From Alloalcanivorax marinus (lineage in GTDB: Bacteria > Pseudomonadota > Gammaproteobacteria > Pseudomonadales > Alcanivoracaceae): a DNA stretch of 64,000 nt. Location: positions 62,001 through 126,000 of the forward strand of contig NZ_JAEKJB010000015.1 of the NCBI RefSeq assembly GCF_016785095.1, given 5' to 3'. Positions 50,086-58,886 of this stretch are shown here, piece by piece. Below the pieces are notes generated by a model that saw only the letters and a program-made list of their open reading frames with translations, searched no databases and was not told the DNA's origin. Both the position numbers and the translations under genes were made by a program. Numbering within the stretch: the stretch's first letter is position 1; each line of letters starts with the position of its first letter.

Positions 50086-50841
50086 TCACCAGCGGATCAG
50101 CAACTTTTCCAGCAGCTCCACCAAGTAGTATAGAACAATGCTTATCAGTGTGAGGATCGCCAGGGCGGCGAACGCCAGGGCGGTCTTCGACTGGGCCGTG
50201 GAGGTGAGAATCAGATAACCCAAGCCTTCCTCCGAACCCACGAATTCACCGATTACCGCGCCGATCACCGCCAGGGTAATGGCCACCTTGCAGCCCACCA
50301 TGATCGACGGCAAGGCCACCGGCAGCCGTACCCGGCGAAACACTTGCCAGGGCCCCGCCTGCATCGATGTCATCAGATGCAGCATGGACGTCGGTGTGGA
50401 CCGCAGCCCGGCAACGGTATTGACCACGATGGGGAAAAAGCACACCAGAAAGACCACCATCACCTTCGGTGCAATACCAAACCCCACCCATAACGTAATC
50501 AATGGCGCCACCGCCACCTTGGGCACGGACTGCAGCGCCAGCAGCACCGGATACAGGGTGTAATGCAGCGCCGGCACATACACCACCAGAACGGAAACCG
50601 GTAAGGCAATGGCCACCGCCACCAGGAAGCCCAGTACCGTTTCATACAAGGTGACCCAACTGTGCTGGAACAGCTCGGTACGCCAGTCCAGAGCGGTACT
50701 GCCCACCGCCGTGGGGGCCGGCAGAATCCATTCCTCGATATCCATTCCCTGAACCAACAGCTGCCAGCCGACCAGCAAGGTCGCCAGACTTATGCACGGC
50801 AACACCAACCGTGCCCATTCGGAACGCCAGAATCTGGCCAT
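50086..50841 (-). CDS. ABC transporter permease (second module)
   Basis: 251 residues, about six membrane helices. It carries the BPD_transp_1 domain with the coupling loop LHLMTSMQAGPWQVFRRVRLP and AVIGEFVGSEEGLGYLI. It is the last gene of a binding protein-ATPase-permease operon and convergent with the deaminase gene 5 bases away. Codon choice here looks less GC-extreme than in the island to the left. Confidence 0.93.
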   Translation of the reverse strand: MARFWRSEWARLVLPCISLATLLVGWQLLVQGMDIEEWILPAPTAVGSTALDWRTELFQHSWVTLYETVLGFLVAVAIALPVSVLVVYVPALHYTLYPVLLALQSVPKVAVAPLITLWVGFGIAPKVMVVFLVCFFPIVVNTVAGLRSTPTSMLHLMTSMQAGPWQVFRRVRLPVALPSIMVGCKVAITLAVIGAVIGEFVGSEEGLGYLILTSTAQSKTALAFAALAILTLISIVLYYLVELLEKLLIRW

Positions 50842-50854
50842 GTTAAAACTCCGG

Positions 50855-51646
50855 TTACGATGCGGCGCGCTGACGCTGGGCGAAGATCAGCCCGCGGATA
50901 TGGTGAGTAAGCTCTCGGAATGCCGGTAGCAGTTCAGTATCCGGCCCACGCGGACGGGGCAGATCGATGCGGATAATTTCAAGAATGCGCCCGGGCCGGG
51001 GCGACATCACCACCACGGTGTCGGAAAGCAACACCGCTTCATTGATATCGTGGGTAATCAGCAAGGCAGTCTTGCGATCACGCTCCCAGATGCGCAGCAT
51101 TTCCAGAGACAGTTCCTCCCGGGTCAACGCATCCAGAGCACCAAATGGCTCATCCATCAGCAGCACACGGGGGTCCGGCAGCAGCGCACGGCAGATGGCC
51201 GCGCGCTGCTTCATACCACCGGACAGATCACCCGGGCGCCGGTCCTCGAAGCCGGACAAACCGGACATGGCCAACAGTTCCTGCGCCCGCGCACGGCTCT
51301 CTTCACGCGGTAGCTTGTACAACTCCGCCGGCATCATCACGTTCTCCAGCACCGTCAACCAGGGCAGCAGCACATGCTCCTGGAATACGATGCCCACCTC
51401 CCGGCTGGGAGTGGCCAACGGACGGCCATCACGGAACACCTGCCCGGCACTGGGTTGCTCCAGAGCCGCCAGAATTCGCAACAAGGTGGATTTACCGCAG
51501 CCGGACGCGCCCACAATGGACACGAAGCTACCCTCCGGCACATCCAGGCTCACCTTATCCAGAGCCTGGATATCACCGCCACGAACCGGATAGACCTTGG
51601 ACAAGTTTCGGGCCGACAGCATCGGCGGTGAGATTGTTTCAGTCAT
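50855..51646 (-). CDS. ABC transporter ATPase (second module)
   Basis: 263 residues. Walker A IVGASGCGKST, Q-loop VFQEHVLLPWLTV, signature LSGGMKQRAAICRALL, Walker B VLLMDEPFGALDALT, switch His in LITHDINEAV. The ATG at 51646 (MTETISPP) follows AGAGGAA; an upstream ATG 10 codons earlier is less well placed. It is 13 bases from the permease gene and 33 from the binding-protein gene. Confidence 0.95.
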   Translation of the reverse strand: MTETISPPMLSARNLSKVYPVRGGDIQALDKVSLDVPEGSFVSIVGASGCGKSTLLRILAALEQPSAGQVFRDGRPLATPSREVGIVFQEHVLLPWLTVLENVMMPAELYKLPREESRARAQELLAMSGLSGFEDRRPGDLSGGMKQRAAICRALLPDPRVLLMDEPFGALDALTREELSLEMLRIWERDRKTALLITHDINEAVLLSDTVVVMSPRPGRILEIIRIDLPRPRGPDTELLPAFRELTHHIRGLIFAQRQRAAS

Positions 51647-51679
51647 GATTGATTCCTCTGACGAATGGCCCGGCATCGC

Positions 51680-52654
51680 TTACTGACCGACAAAGCCCGG
51701 CGCATAGAGGTCCTCGACCCCAACCGGGTGCTTCAGATCAAACGCCGAGCCCACCACCTGCAGGGTCTTGGCGATCATGTCCGGGTCGATTTCACCCATC
51801 GGCAGGCCATCGGGCTGTTCCGCCAGAGCCCTGACCATCCGGGTTTCTCCGGCACCGATATCGGTATCCACCTGTCGGTGGTAGCCGTGCAGAATCTCTC
51901 CGGCTTCTTGAGGATGCGCGAACGCGTAGTTCATCCCCTTAATGGTGGCGGACACGAAACGTCGCACCAGATCCGGGTTCTCGGCGATGGTTTCCTCGGA
52001 GGCAATCAGACCATTGCCGTAATAGCTCAACCCCACATCTTCATAGGCAAGTCGCACCAGCTTTTTCGGCGCCACTGCCTTCTCCAACAGCGGCTCGCCG
52101 ACCACGAACTGGCCGATGGCATCGGCCCGCCCGGTGCTCAACAGGCTGGGCAACGCGCTGCCATCGGCCACCACCCAACCCACCTTTGAGGGGTCGATGC
52201 CAGCATCGGCGGCATAGGCACCGAATAAAGCGGGGATCGCGCTGAACGCGGTGTCAGCCACCTTCCGGCCCTGCAAATCCTCGGGTTTCTCGATACCCGA
52301 ACCTTCCAAGGCATAGATGGCATGGGGCGGACGGACATAGACCACCGCCACCATTTTCACCGGCACCTGATCATTGCCGCGCGCCAGCACCAATGAGCCC
52401 GCATCGGCGAAACCCAGCCGGGCATTGCCATTGGCCACTTTTTTAATGGCATCGGAAGACCCCTGCCCCCGAACAATGTTCACGGCCAGCCCCTGCTCTT
52501 CATAAAAGCCTTTCTTATCGGCGACAAAAAAATAAGCGTGACGGCCATTGATCCCGAAGTCGGTCACGAACGTGATTTCCTCCGCCACCGCGCCGGCGCT
52601 GATCAATGCCAGACAGGCGCCGAAGGCCAACCGTAAGCTTTTTATCCAACTCAT
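51680..52654 (-). CDS. ABC substrate-binding protein, NMT1/THI5 type (second module)
   Basis: 324 residues, signal peptide ending AVA near residue 24. The mature protein starts EEITFVTDFGINGRHAYFFVA and has IVRGQGSSDAIKKVANGNARLGFADAGS, the NMT1 pocket pattern. The ATG at 52654 has GGAG 7 bases before it. It is divergent from the amidohydrolase gene, and the roughly 320-base gap between them is AT-rich and contains the IclR-type palindrome. It may feed the amidohydrolase with its substrate. Confidence 0.92.
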   Translation of the reverse strand: MSWIKSLRLAFGACLALISAGAVAEEITFVTDFGINGRHAYFFVADKKGFYEEQGLAVNIVRGQGSSDAIKKVANGNARLGFADAGSLVLARGNDQVPVKMVAVVYVRPPHAIYALEGSGIEKPEDLQGRKVADTAFSAIPALFGAYAADAGIDPSKVGWVVADGSALPSLLSTGRADAIGQFVVGEPLLEKAVAPKKLVRLAYEDVGLSYYGNGLIASEETIAENPDLVRRFVSATIKGMNYAFAHPQEAGEILHGYHRQVDTDIGAGETRMVRALAEQPDGLPMGEIDPDMIAKTLQVVGSAFDLKHPVGVEDLYAPGFVGQ

Positions 52655-52973
52655 AGCGATGCTCCGAAAACCGGTAAAAATGACCCGCCCAAACCGAACT
52701 CCAGGCGGATAAGTACCCCTATCGTCTGCAGAGCCTGTGCCAGCGCCGCCGATCTCCAGGGCGCCCGGCGGCAAGCTCTTGAGAAACCTGCTTTTTTCGC
52801 TATCCAGCATCGAGATGGCCGCGACGACATGGCCATCACCAAGGCCCCACCTTTGTGCACGCCGCCGCCCCAAAGCACCATAATTGAACATATAAATCTA
52901 TATTTGACTGAATAAATCTTTAATGTTCAGATATAGAACATATGTGGCCACAAGCATTCAATTGGAGAACATG
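52655..52973. other. Divergent regulatory gap of the second module
   Basis: About 320 bases without a gene. The right third (52881-52972) is AT-rich and holds GAACAT half-sites at 52886, 52936 and 52967 and the mirrored ATGTTC at 52923. Promoters for both directions are expected here; none could be fixed with confidence. Confidence 0.55.
52923..52941. promoter_or_regulatory. ATGTTC-N7-GAACAT palindrome, likely IclR operator
   Basis: A perfect 6-7-6 inverted repeat lying 32 bases before the amidohydrolase start. The IclR-type regulator encoded at 55115 is the obvious candidate to bind it. No copy of TGTATACA occurs in this module. Confidence 0.55.
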
Positions 52974-54239
52974 ATGCCCGACGACGCTTCCCCCGAAATC
53001 TACGATTTATTGATTGAAAACGGCCACCTTCTGGACCCGGCTTCCGGTCTCGACCAAGTGGGTTTTCTGGCGGTACATCACGGCCGCATTTTGTCCGCCG
53101 GGCCCCGCCCTCCGGCGGGGCGCCCCCGCCAACGCATCGATGCCAGCGGCCGACTGGTCTGCCCCGGCCTGATCGACATGCATGTCCATGTTTACGAATG
53201 GGTAACCAATTTCGGGGTGCATGCCGACGATGCGGGTGTCCACGCGGGCATCACCACGGTGGTGGATCAGGGCAGTTCCGGCGCCTGGACGTTTGGCGGG
53301 TTCAACGCCCATGTGATCGAGCCATCACGCACCGATGTGCGCGCCTTTGTCTCCATCAATGTCGCCGGCGCTTTAATGGGCGGAATGAAAGGCGATATTC
53401 TGCATAACCCTCAGATGACCGATGGCGACAGCCTGGTCAAACTCGTGCAACAGTTCCCTGAGCGTGTTAAGGGCATTAAATGCCACTGCGAATCCGGAGC
53501 CCTTTCACACTGGGGCACCGAGGTCCTCACCCATGCCAGCCAGGTGGGCCGCGACGCGGATATCCCTCTTTATGTTCATACCGGCGAGCTGTTCCCGGTG
53601 GTCGAGCAACAGCGGCCAAGCGCCGATGAAGTGTTTCCCAGCATGCTGCCACTGCTCAAACCCGGCGACATGCTCGCGCACATCTACAGCTGCATGCCCG
53701 ACGGCATCGTCGGTAACGCCGATACCGTGCCTGAAGCCGTGCTGCAGGCACGCGATAAGGGCGTGTATTTCGATATCGGTTACGGGCTGAACTTCAGCTA
53801 CCGCATCGCGCGCATGATGCTAGCCGCCGATATTGCGCCGTTTACCATCAGCAGCGACGTGCACGGCGACTTCAACGCTTTCCACGACAACAGCAAACTC
53901 AACTACAGCTTGTACGGTGCCATGACCCGGCTGTGGGCATTGGGAATGCCGTTAAGAGAAGTGATCGCCGCCACCACCTGGCACCCCGCTCGCATGCTGC
54001 GCGAAGAGGGTGAAATCGGCACGCTGACCCCTGGCTCCCGAGCCGACCTGAGTCTCATCGAGATCGACACAACGCCCCGCGAGCTGTACGACGGGCGCGG
54101 CGAAACACTCACCACCGAGCAGACCCTGCTGCCCTGGCTAACGGTGCGCGCCGGCCAGCCCATCGTGCCACACCGGCGACTGCTTACTGACCTGCTGCCC
54201 GACGCCGCCCGAGTCACCCAACAAGAGAGACTGTCATGA
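52974..54239 (+). CDS. Amidohydrolase/deacetylase family metalloenzyme
   Basis: 421 residues. The first metal pair is in CPGLIDMHVHVYEW, a likely carboxylated or bridging Lys near GIKCHCESGALSHWG, then His in LYVHTGELF, His in LAHIYSC and Asp in ISSDVHGDF. The start IYDLLIENGHLLDPASG and GVHAGITTVVDQGSSGAWTFGGF match the amidohydrolase/deacetylase group that includes N-acyl-amino-acid and cyclic-imide hydrolases. Of two adjacent ATG codons (52971, 52974) the second has the better 6-base spacing from GGAG. Its stop overlaps the next start by 4 bases. Confidence 0.88.
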   Translation: MPDDASPEIYDLLIENGHLLDPASGLDQVGFLAVHHGRILSAGPRPPAGRPRQRIDASGRLVCPGLIDMHVHVYEWVTNFGVHADDAGVHAGITTVVDQGSSGAWTFGGFNAHVIEPSRTDVRAFVSINVAGALMGGMKGDILHNPQMTDGDSLVKLVQQFPERVKGIKCHCESGALSHWGTEVLTHASQVGRDADIPLYVHTGELFPVVEQQRPSADEVFPSMLPLLKPGDMLAHIYSCMPDGIVGNADTVPEAVLQARDKGVYFDIGYGLNFSYRIARMMLAADIAPFTISSDVHGDFNAFHDNSKLNYSLYGAMTRLWALGMPLREVIAATTWHPARMLREEGEIGTLTPGSRADLSLIEIDTTPRELYDGRGETLTTEQTLLPWLTVRAGQPIVPHRRLLTDLLPDAARVTQQERLS

Positions 54240-55045
54240 TGGATACCCAGGACATTGAATTCGAGAACACTCGCGTGCGTTTGTACCGTGCCGGGCAGGG
54301 TCCTCGGCTATTGCTGATTCACGGCATCGGCCCGGGCACCTCGATACCTGCCAACTTCGGCACCGTGATCCCGGCCCTGGCGGAGCATTACAGCGTGGTT
54401 GGCATGGATCTGATCGGCTTCGGCGGGTCCGAACGAAAAAGCACGGCGCCGTTTTTTGATTTTCCCCTGTGGTGCCGCCAGGCTCGCTTCGTGGCCGACA
54501 CCCTGGGCGCCGATGAGCTGCGAATTTGGGGGCAATCCCTGGGTGGCGCCATGGCATTGCAGGTCGCCTCCGAAATGCCATCGGTGACCCGGGTGATCAC
54601 CACCGGCACCGGCGGCGGCAAACAAACACTCAACCCCGCCCTGGAGCGATTCTGGACCTTCCCGCCCAGCGCCGAGGCGTTGCGCGAGGCGTTGCTCAGT
54701 TCCATGTACGACACCTCCGGAATCACCGATGAAGTGGTGCGCGAACGGTTTGAAACCCTTCAGCAAGGGGGCATTGGCGACTACTTCAGCGCCATGATGG
54801 CCGGTGATAAACAGGCGCTGCTTGATTCGGTCTACCTGTCTCCGAAGGTTTTGAACAACGTCCAGGCCAGAGTACTGCTTCTGCATGGTCGCGACGATGT
54901 TCCGGTGCCCTACCGGGACACCACCTTGCATCTTCTCGACCATCTACCCACCGCGGAGGCCGTCATCCTGAGCCGTTGCGGGCACAATCCGGCCCGCGAA
55001 CACACAGACCGCACTCTGAGCCTGGCGCTGGAACATCTGCGCTAA
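54236..55045 (+). CDS. Alpha/beta hydrolase (C-C or amide hydrolase type)
   Basis: 269 residues. Oxyanion HGIGPG near 29-34, nucleophile Ser101 in WGQSLGG, acid Asp in LLHGRDDVPVP and His in SRCGHNPAREH. The overall pattern resembles meta-cleavage-product hydrolases. It overlaps the amidohydrolase gene by ATGA and probably takes the next step of the same pathway. The substrate is unknown. Confidence 0.88.
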   Translation: MMDTQDIEFENTRVRLYRAGQGPRLLLIHGIGPGTSIPANFGTVIPALAEHYSVVGMDLIGFGGSERKSTAPFFDFPLWCRQARFVADTLGADELRIWGQSLGGAMALQVASEMPSVTRVITTGTGGGKQTLNPALERFWTFPPSAEALREALLSSMYDTSGITDEVVRERFETLQQGGIGDYFSAMMAGDKQALLDSVYLSPKVLNNVQARVLLLHGRDDVPVPYRDTTLHLLDHLPTAEAVILSRCGHNPAREHTDRTLSLALEHLR

Positions 55046-55114
55046 GTTCGATTACCATCAGCCGCGCCGCTCGCGGTAAGCGGGCGGCGTTACTTTGGCC
55101 ACGAGCAGAACGGT

Positions 55115-55882
55115 ATGAAACAGCCGCCGCGCAAGGACTCCTACCTGCAATCCCTGGAGAAGGGTCTCGCGGTGTTGGACAGCTTCACGGAAGGCACCAC
55201 CTCCCTCAGTATCAGCGATATCGCCGAGCGCACCGGGCAGGACCGGGCTTCCGCGCGGCGCGCCATTCTCACCCTCACTCATCTGGGCTACACCCGCCTG
55301 GACGGCCGCCGCTTCTCCATGACGCCGAAAGTGCTGTCACTGGGCCATCGCTATTTGTCCTCACTGCCGTTCCTACCGCTCGCCCAGCGCATCATCGAGG
55401 AACTGGCGGACGAGATGCAGGAGACCGTTTCGGTCGGCGCGCTGGACGATAACGATGTGGTGTTTCTGTGTCGCGTGGCGGCTCGCCGTTTTCTGAGTTT
55501 CGACGCCAGCGTCGGCAGTCGTGTGCCGGCCCATCTCCATTCCATGGGCCAGGTCCTGCTCGCTACCCTTCCGGAAGCACAACGTGATGCGATTCTGGCG
55601 ACGCTCGACTACCGCCAATACACCCCCCACTCGGTCACCGACCCCGACCAATTACGAGAGCAGTTGAAGGTCGTCGCGGAACAGGGCTGGGCCTTTACCA
55701 ATCAGCAATACGAGGAAGGCTACTGTGGTATCGCCATTCCTCTGTTTGACGCCGACGGCCATGCCATGGCCGCCCTCAACGTCAGTTTCGCCGCTGGCCA
55801 ACGAGCTCTGGAACGGGCCCGCGAAGATGTGCTGCCGCGCCTGAAACTGGCCGGCCGCCGTATTCAATCCCCAGGGGTGTAA
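55115..55882 (+). CDS. IclR family transcriptional regulator
   Basis: 255 residues. N-terminal winged helix (about 12-70: SYLQSLEKGLAVLDSF, LSISDIAERTGQDRASARRAI) and the IclR effector domain (about 85-250: MQETVSVGALDDNDVVFLCRV, VPAHLHSMGQVLLATLP, ALNVSFAAGQ). Its family is close to PcaR/PobR-type activators and repressors of catabolic operons. It follows the hydrolase gene after 69 bases in the same direction and most likely controls the divergent promoters of this module. Confidence 0.94.
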   Translation: MKQPPRKDSYLQSLEKGLAVLDSFTEGTTSLSISDIAERTGQDRASARRAILTLTHLGYTRLDGRRFSMTPKVLSLGHRYLSSLPFLPLAQRIIEELADEMQETVSVGALDDNDVVFLCRVAARRFLSFDASVGSRVPAHLHSMGQVLLATLPEAQRDAILATLDYRQYTPHSVTDPDQLREQLKVVAEQGWAFTNQQYEEGYCGIAIPLFDADGHAMAALNVSFAAGQRALERAREDVLPRLKLAGRRIQSPGV

Positions 55883-55994
55883 ACCTCCCGCCCCTGGCGA
55901 CAATAACGCTTTGGCATTAACATATAACCACTTTCTTTACCCTTCTCGCGCCCTCGCCAACGGGCGCCCCGTGGTTGTTTCGCCGGAGTATTCC

Positions 55995-57686
55995 ATGACC
56001 CTCTGGACGCGCCTGCTGCCGTTCCTCGGCTGGCCCCGTCCCACCCGCCAATCCCTGCGCCAGGATTTGTTTGCCGGCCTCACCGTGGGCCTGGTGCTGG
56101 TACCTCAGGCGCTGGCCTACGCCACCCTGGCCGGTATGCCGCCGGTCACCGGCCTGTACGCCGCCCTGCTGCCCGGGGTGGTGGGCATCCTGTGGGGCTC
56201 CTCGCCGCTGCTGGCGGTGGGCCCGGTGGCGCTCACCAGCCTGCTGACCTTCGCCGCCATCAGCCCCATGGCCACGCCGGAAAGCGGCGAATGGGTGACC
56301 CTGGCGATCTGGCTGGCGATCTATTCCGGGTTGATCCAGTTCCTGCTCGGCGCTCTGCGCCTGGGGCTGATCGCCAACTTCGTCTCCAACGCGGTGATCA
56401 CCGGCTTTCTCAACGCCGCCGCCCTGATCATCCTGGTGTCCCAGTTGCCCGCTCTGTTGGGCGTGGACGGTGGCGGCCTCCGGAGCGCCTTCACGGCTCT
56501 GGGCGGCCACCTGGCCCACCCGGACCCGGCCTGGCTATGGACCCTGGCCTTCGGCCCCGGCGCCATGCTGCTGCTATGGCTGCAAAAACGCTGGCTGCCA
56601 CGCGCGCCCGGGGTGCTGGTGGTGTGCGTGCTGGGTATCGCCGCCAGCGCCCTGCTCGGCTATGCCGGCCTGGGCGGCGCCGTGGTTGGCGCGGTGCCCG
56701 CCGGCCTGCCGGAATTCGGCTGGCCCGCCAGCCTGACCCTGGAGCAACACCGGGCACTGCTGCCGGCGGCCCTGATCATCGCCCTGATCAGCTTCACCGA
56801 GGCCATGTCCAGCGCCCGCTCGCTGCCGTCCCCGGACGGCCGCCTGTGGGATCAGAACCAGGAACTGGTGGGCCAGGGGCTGGCCAAGGTGGCCAGCGGC
56901 CTGAGCGGCGCCTTCCCGGTCAGCGGTTCGTTCTCGCGCACCGCCCTGAACCGCTACGTGGGCGCCAACAGCGGCTGGTCGGCGCTGTTCGCCGCACTGT
57001 GCACCCTGCTGTGTCTGCTGTTCTTCACCGGCTATCTGCAGCACCTGCCGCGGGCCATCCTGGCGGCGATCATCATGGTGCCGGTGTTCGGGCTGATCAG
57101 CCCGATGGCGTTCGTACGCCTGTGGCGCGCCTCCGTGGACGATGGCCTAGTGGGCCTGGCCACCTTCGTGGTGACCCTGGTGTCGGTGCCCTACCTGCAC
57201 TGGGGCGTGTTCACCGGCTTCGTGCTGGCGATGCTGTTCTTCCTCTACCGGCGCGCCCACCCGCGCCTGATCGAGCTGGGCCTGCACCCGGCCGGCACCC
57301 TGCGCGACCGGCGCCTGCACGACCTGCCGCCGCTGGCGCCCGGGGTGCTGTCGCTGCGCCTGGATGCTTCGCTCACCTACCTGACCGCGCCCTTGCTGGA
57401 TCGCTTCGTGCGCCAGCGGCTACGGGCCGAGCCGGATATCCAGGTGGTACTGATCTGCGCCTCGGCGATGAACGCCATGGACGCCACCGGCGTGGAAACC
57501 CTGGAGCGGCTGCACCGGGACCTGGCCGGGCGCGGCGTGCGCCTGGCCTTTTCCGGGGTCAAGAAACAAGTCCGGGACGTCATGAAACACACTGGCTTGC
57601 TGGCCCGGCTCGGCGAGGACAACCTGTTCGTCAACAACCGGGACGCTATCGAGGCACTCGGCGGCCCTGGAACCGCCACCGGCTGA
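55995..57686 (+). CDS. SulP family anion transporter with STAS domain
   Basis: 563 residues, inner membrane. The sulfate-transporter domain (about 20-400) begins DLFAGLTVGLVLVPQALAYATLAG and contains GFLNAAALIILVSQLPALLG and FPVSGSFSRTALN; the C-terminal STAS domain (about 440-550) shows CASAMNAMDATGVETLERLH with the usual DATG loop. Such proteins carry sulfate, bicarbonate or dicarboxylates. Start at ATG 55995 behind GGAG; the frame is open further upstream but begins in the spacer after iclR. Confidence 0.93.
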   Translation: MTLWTRLLPFLGWPRPTRQSLRQDLFAGLTVGLVLVPQALAYATLAGMPPVTGLYAALLPGVVGILWGSSPLLAVGPVALTSLLTFAAISPMATPESGEWVTLAIWLAIYSGLIQFLLGALRLGLIANFVSNAVITGFLNAAALIILVSQLPALLGVDGGGLRSAFTALGGHLAHPDPAWLWTLAFGPGAMLLLWLQKRWLPRAPGVLVVCVLGIAASALLGYAGLGGAVVGAVPAGLPEFGWPASLTLEQHRALLPAALIIALISFTEAMSSARSLPSPDGRLWDQNQELVGQGLAKVASGLSGAFPVSGSFSRTALNRYVGANSGWSALFAALCTLLCLLFFTGYLQHLPRAILAAIIMVPVFGLISPMAFVRLWRASVDDGLVGLATFVVTLVSVPYLHWGVFTGFVLAMLFFLYRRAHPRLIELGLHPAGTLRDRRLHDLPPLAPGVLSLRLDASLTYLTAPLLDRFVRQRLRAEPDIQVVLICASAMNAMDATGVETLERLHRDLAGRGVRLAFSGVKKQVRDVMKHTGLLARLGEDNLFVNNRDAIEALGGPGTATG

Positions 57687-57730
57687 GCCGGTCGAACAGA
57701 ACCGGACCACCGCTCGACGAGGAGCCAGGA

Positions 57731-58090
57731 ATGCACCTTGTGCGCACCCTGCTGCTGGCGCTGCTGGCGCTGGCGGGCATCGCCGCCGCCGACGATTATG
57801 ACTACATCCGCGGCGACGAAATCTACAGTGAGGATTACAACTACGGGCTGGACTACGACCGCCTGCGCAGCGTGCCGGAAACCCCGGACACCGATCTCGG
57901 CGGCGCCGGCGCCTCGCCGGAGTCCATCGGCCAGCGTGGCGCCGCCAGCCGGGACGGCCAGCAGCCCTCCATGACCCGACGACTGCGGGAACTGCGCCAG
58001 GAAACCTACCCGGACCAGCGCGACTTCGGGCTTGAGGGCGATGGCGACGCCCGATCCAAAGGCGCCATGCCGGCGGTTCCCGGTCGCTGA
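57731..58090 (+). CDS. Small exported protein of unknown function
   Basis: 119 residues. A clear signal peptide (MHLVRTLLLALLALAGIAAA) is followed by an acidic, tyrosine-rich stretch (DDYDYIRGDEIYSEDYNY) and then a polar, Pro/Gly-rich tail. The mature part is probably periplasmic and largely disordered. GAGGAG precedes the ATG. It lies 44 bases after the SulP gene and 62 before mtgA. I do not recognise a family. Confidence 0.65.
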   Translation: MHLVRTLLLALLALAGIAAADDYDYIRGDEIYSEDYNYGLDYDRLRSVPETPDTDLGGAGASPESIGQRGAASRDGQQPSMTRRLRELRQETYPDQRDFGLEGDGDARSKGAMPAVPGR

Positions 58091-58152
58091 CCTGACAAGC
58101 CGCCCGGTTTCCGGGAAAATCAGGGTCCCATGGACAGGATGCGACATCCCGA

Positions 58153-58824
58153 ATGAAGCGTTTCTTTTTTTCCGTGCTGGGGCTGCTGGCGATCGCCGCC
58201 ATCGGCTCGCAGCTCTGGTACCTGGGCCAGGTACTGCAATTGCGGGGTCAGAACCCCAAGGACACCGCTTTCATGGAGCGGGCCCGGGAACACGGCCGCG
58301 TGCTCTATCAATGGCGGGACTACGACGCCATCGCCGACGATCTGAAACGGGCGGTGCTGATCTCCGAGGACGCCCGCTTCGTGGAGCACTTCGGGTTCGA
58401 CTGGCGCGGCATCCGTCATGCCATGGAACGCAATGAGGAAGCGGGCCGACCGGTGGCCGGCGGCTCAACCATCACCCAGCAACTGGCCAAGAATCTTTAC
58501 CTGAGTGGCGAAAAGACCTATGTGCGCAAGGGCCAGGAAGCCCTGATCGCGCTGATGCTGGAACTGACCCTGTCCAAGCAGCGCATCCTCGAGCTTTATC
58601 TGAACACCGCCCAATGGGGCAACCGGGTGTTCGGTGCCCAGGCGGCGGCCCGCCATTACTTCGGCGTCGACGCCGACCAGCTGTCACCGGACCAGGCGGC
58701 GCAGCTGGCGGTGCTGCTGCCCCGGCCCAGCTATTACGACGTGCGCGGCACCACCGACTATGTGCAGCAACGCAGCCAGTGGATTCAGCAACAGCTTCCC
58801 CTGGTACGTATTCCGTCGCCCTGA
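58153..58824 (+). CDS. mtgA: Monofunctional peptidoglycan glycosyltransferase MtgA
   Basis: 223 residues. MtgA polymerises lipid II into glycan strands at the periplasmic face. One N-terminal membrane anchor (residues 4-25) precedes the GT51 domain, with the catalytic Glu72 in LISEDARFVEHFGFDW, the motif GGSTITQQLAKNLYL and the second Glu region LELTLSKQRILELYLN. No transpeptidase domain follows, as expected for MtgA. Confidence 0.96.
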   Translation: MKRFFFSVLGLLAIAAIGSQLWYLGQVLQLRGQNPKDTAFMERAREHGRVLYQWRDYDAIADDLKRAVLISEDARFVEHFGFDWRGIRHAMERNEEAGRPVAGGSTITQQLAKNLYLSGEKTYVRKGQEALIALMLELTLSKQRILELYLNTAQWGNRVFGAQAAARHYFGVDADQLSPDQAAQLAVLLPRPSYYDVRGTTDYVQQRSQWIQQQLPLVRIPSP

Positions 58825-58886
58825 ACTCATCCGGCCGGCGCCCCGCCCGAACCGGCGCCGCCCCACCGACTCATGGAGAAAGCAGT

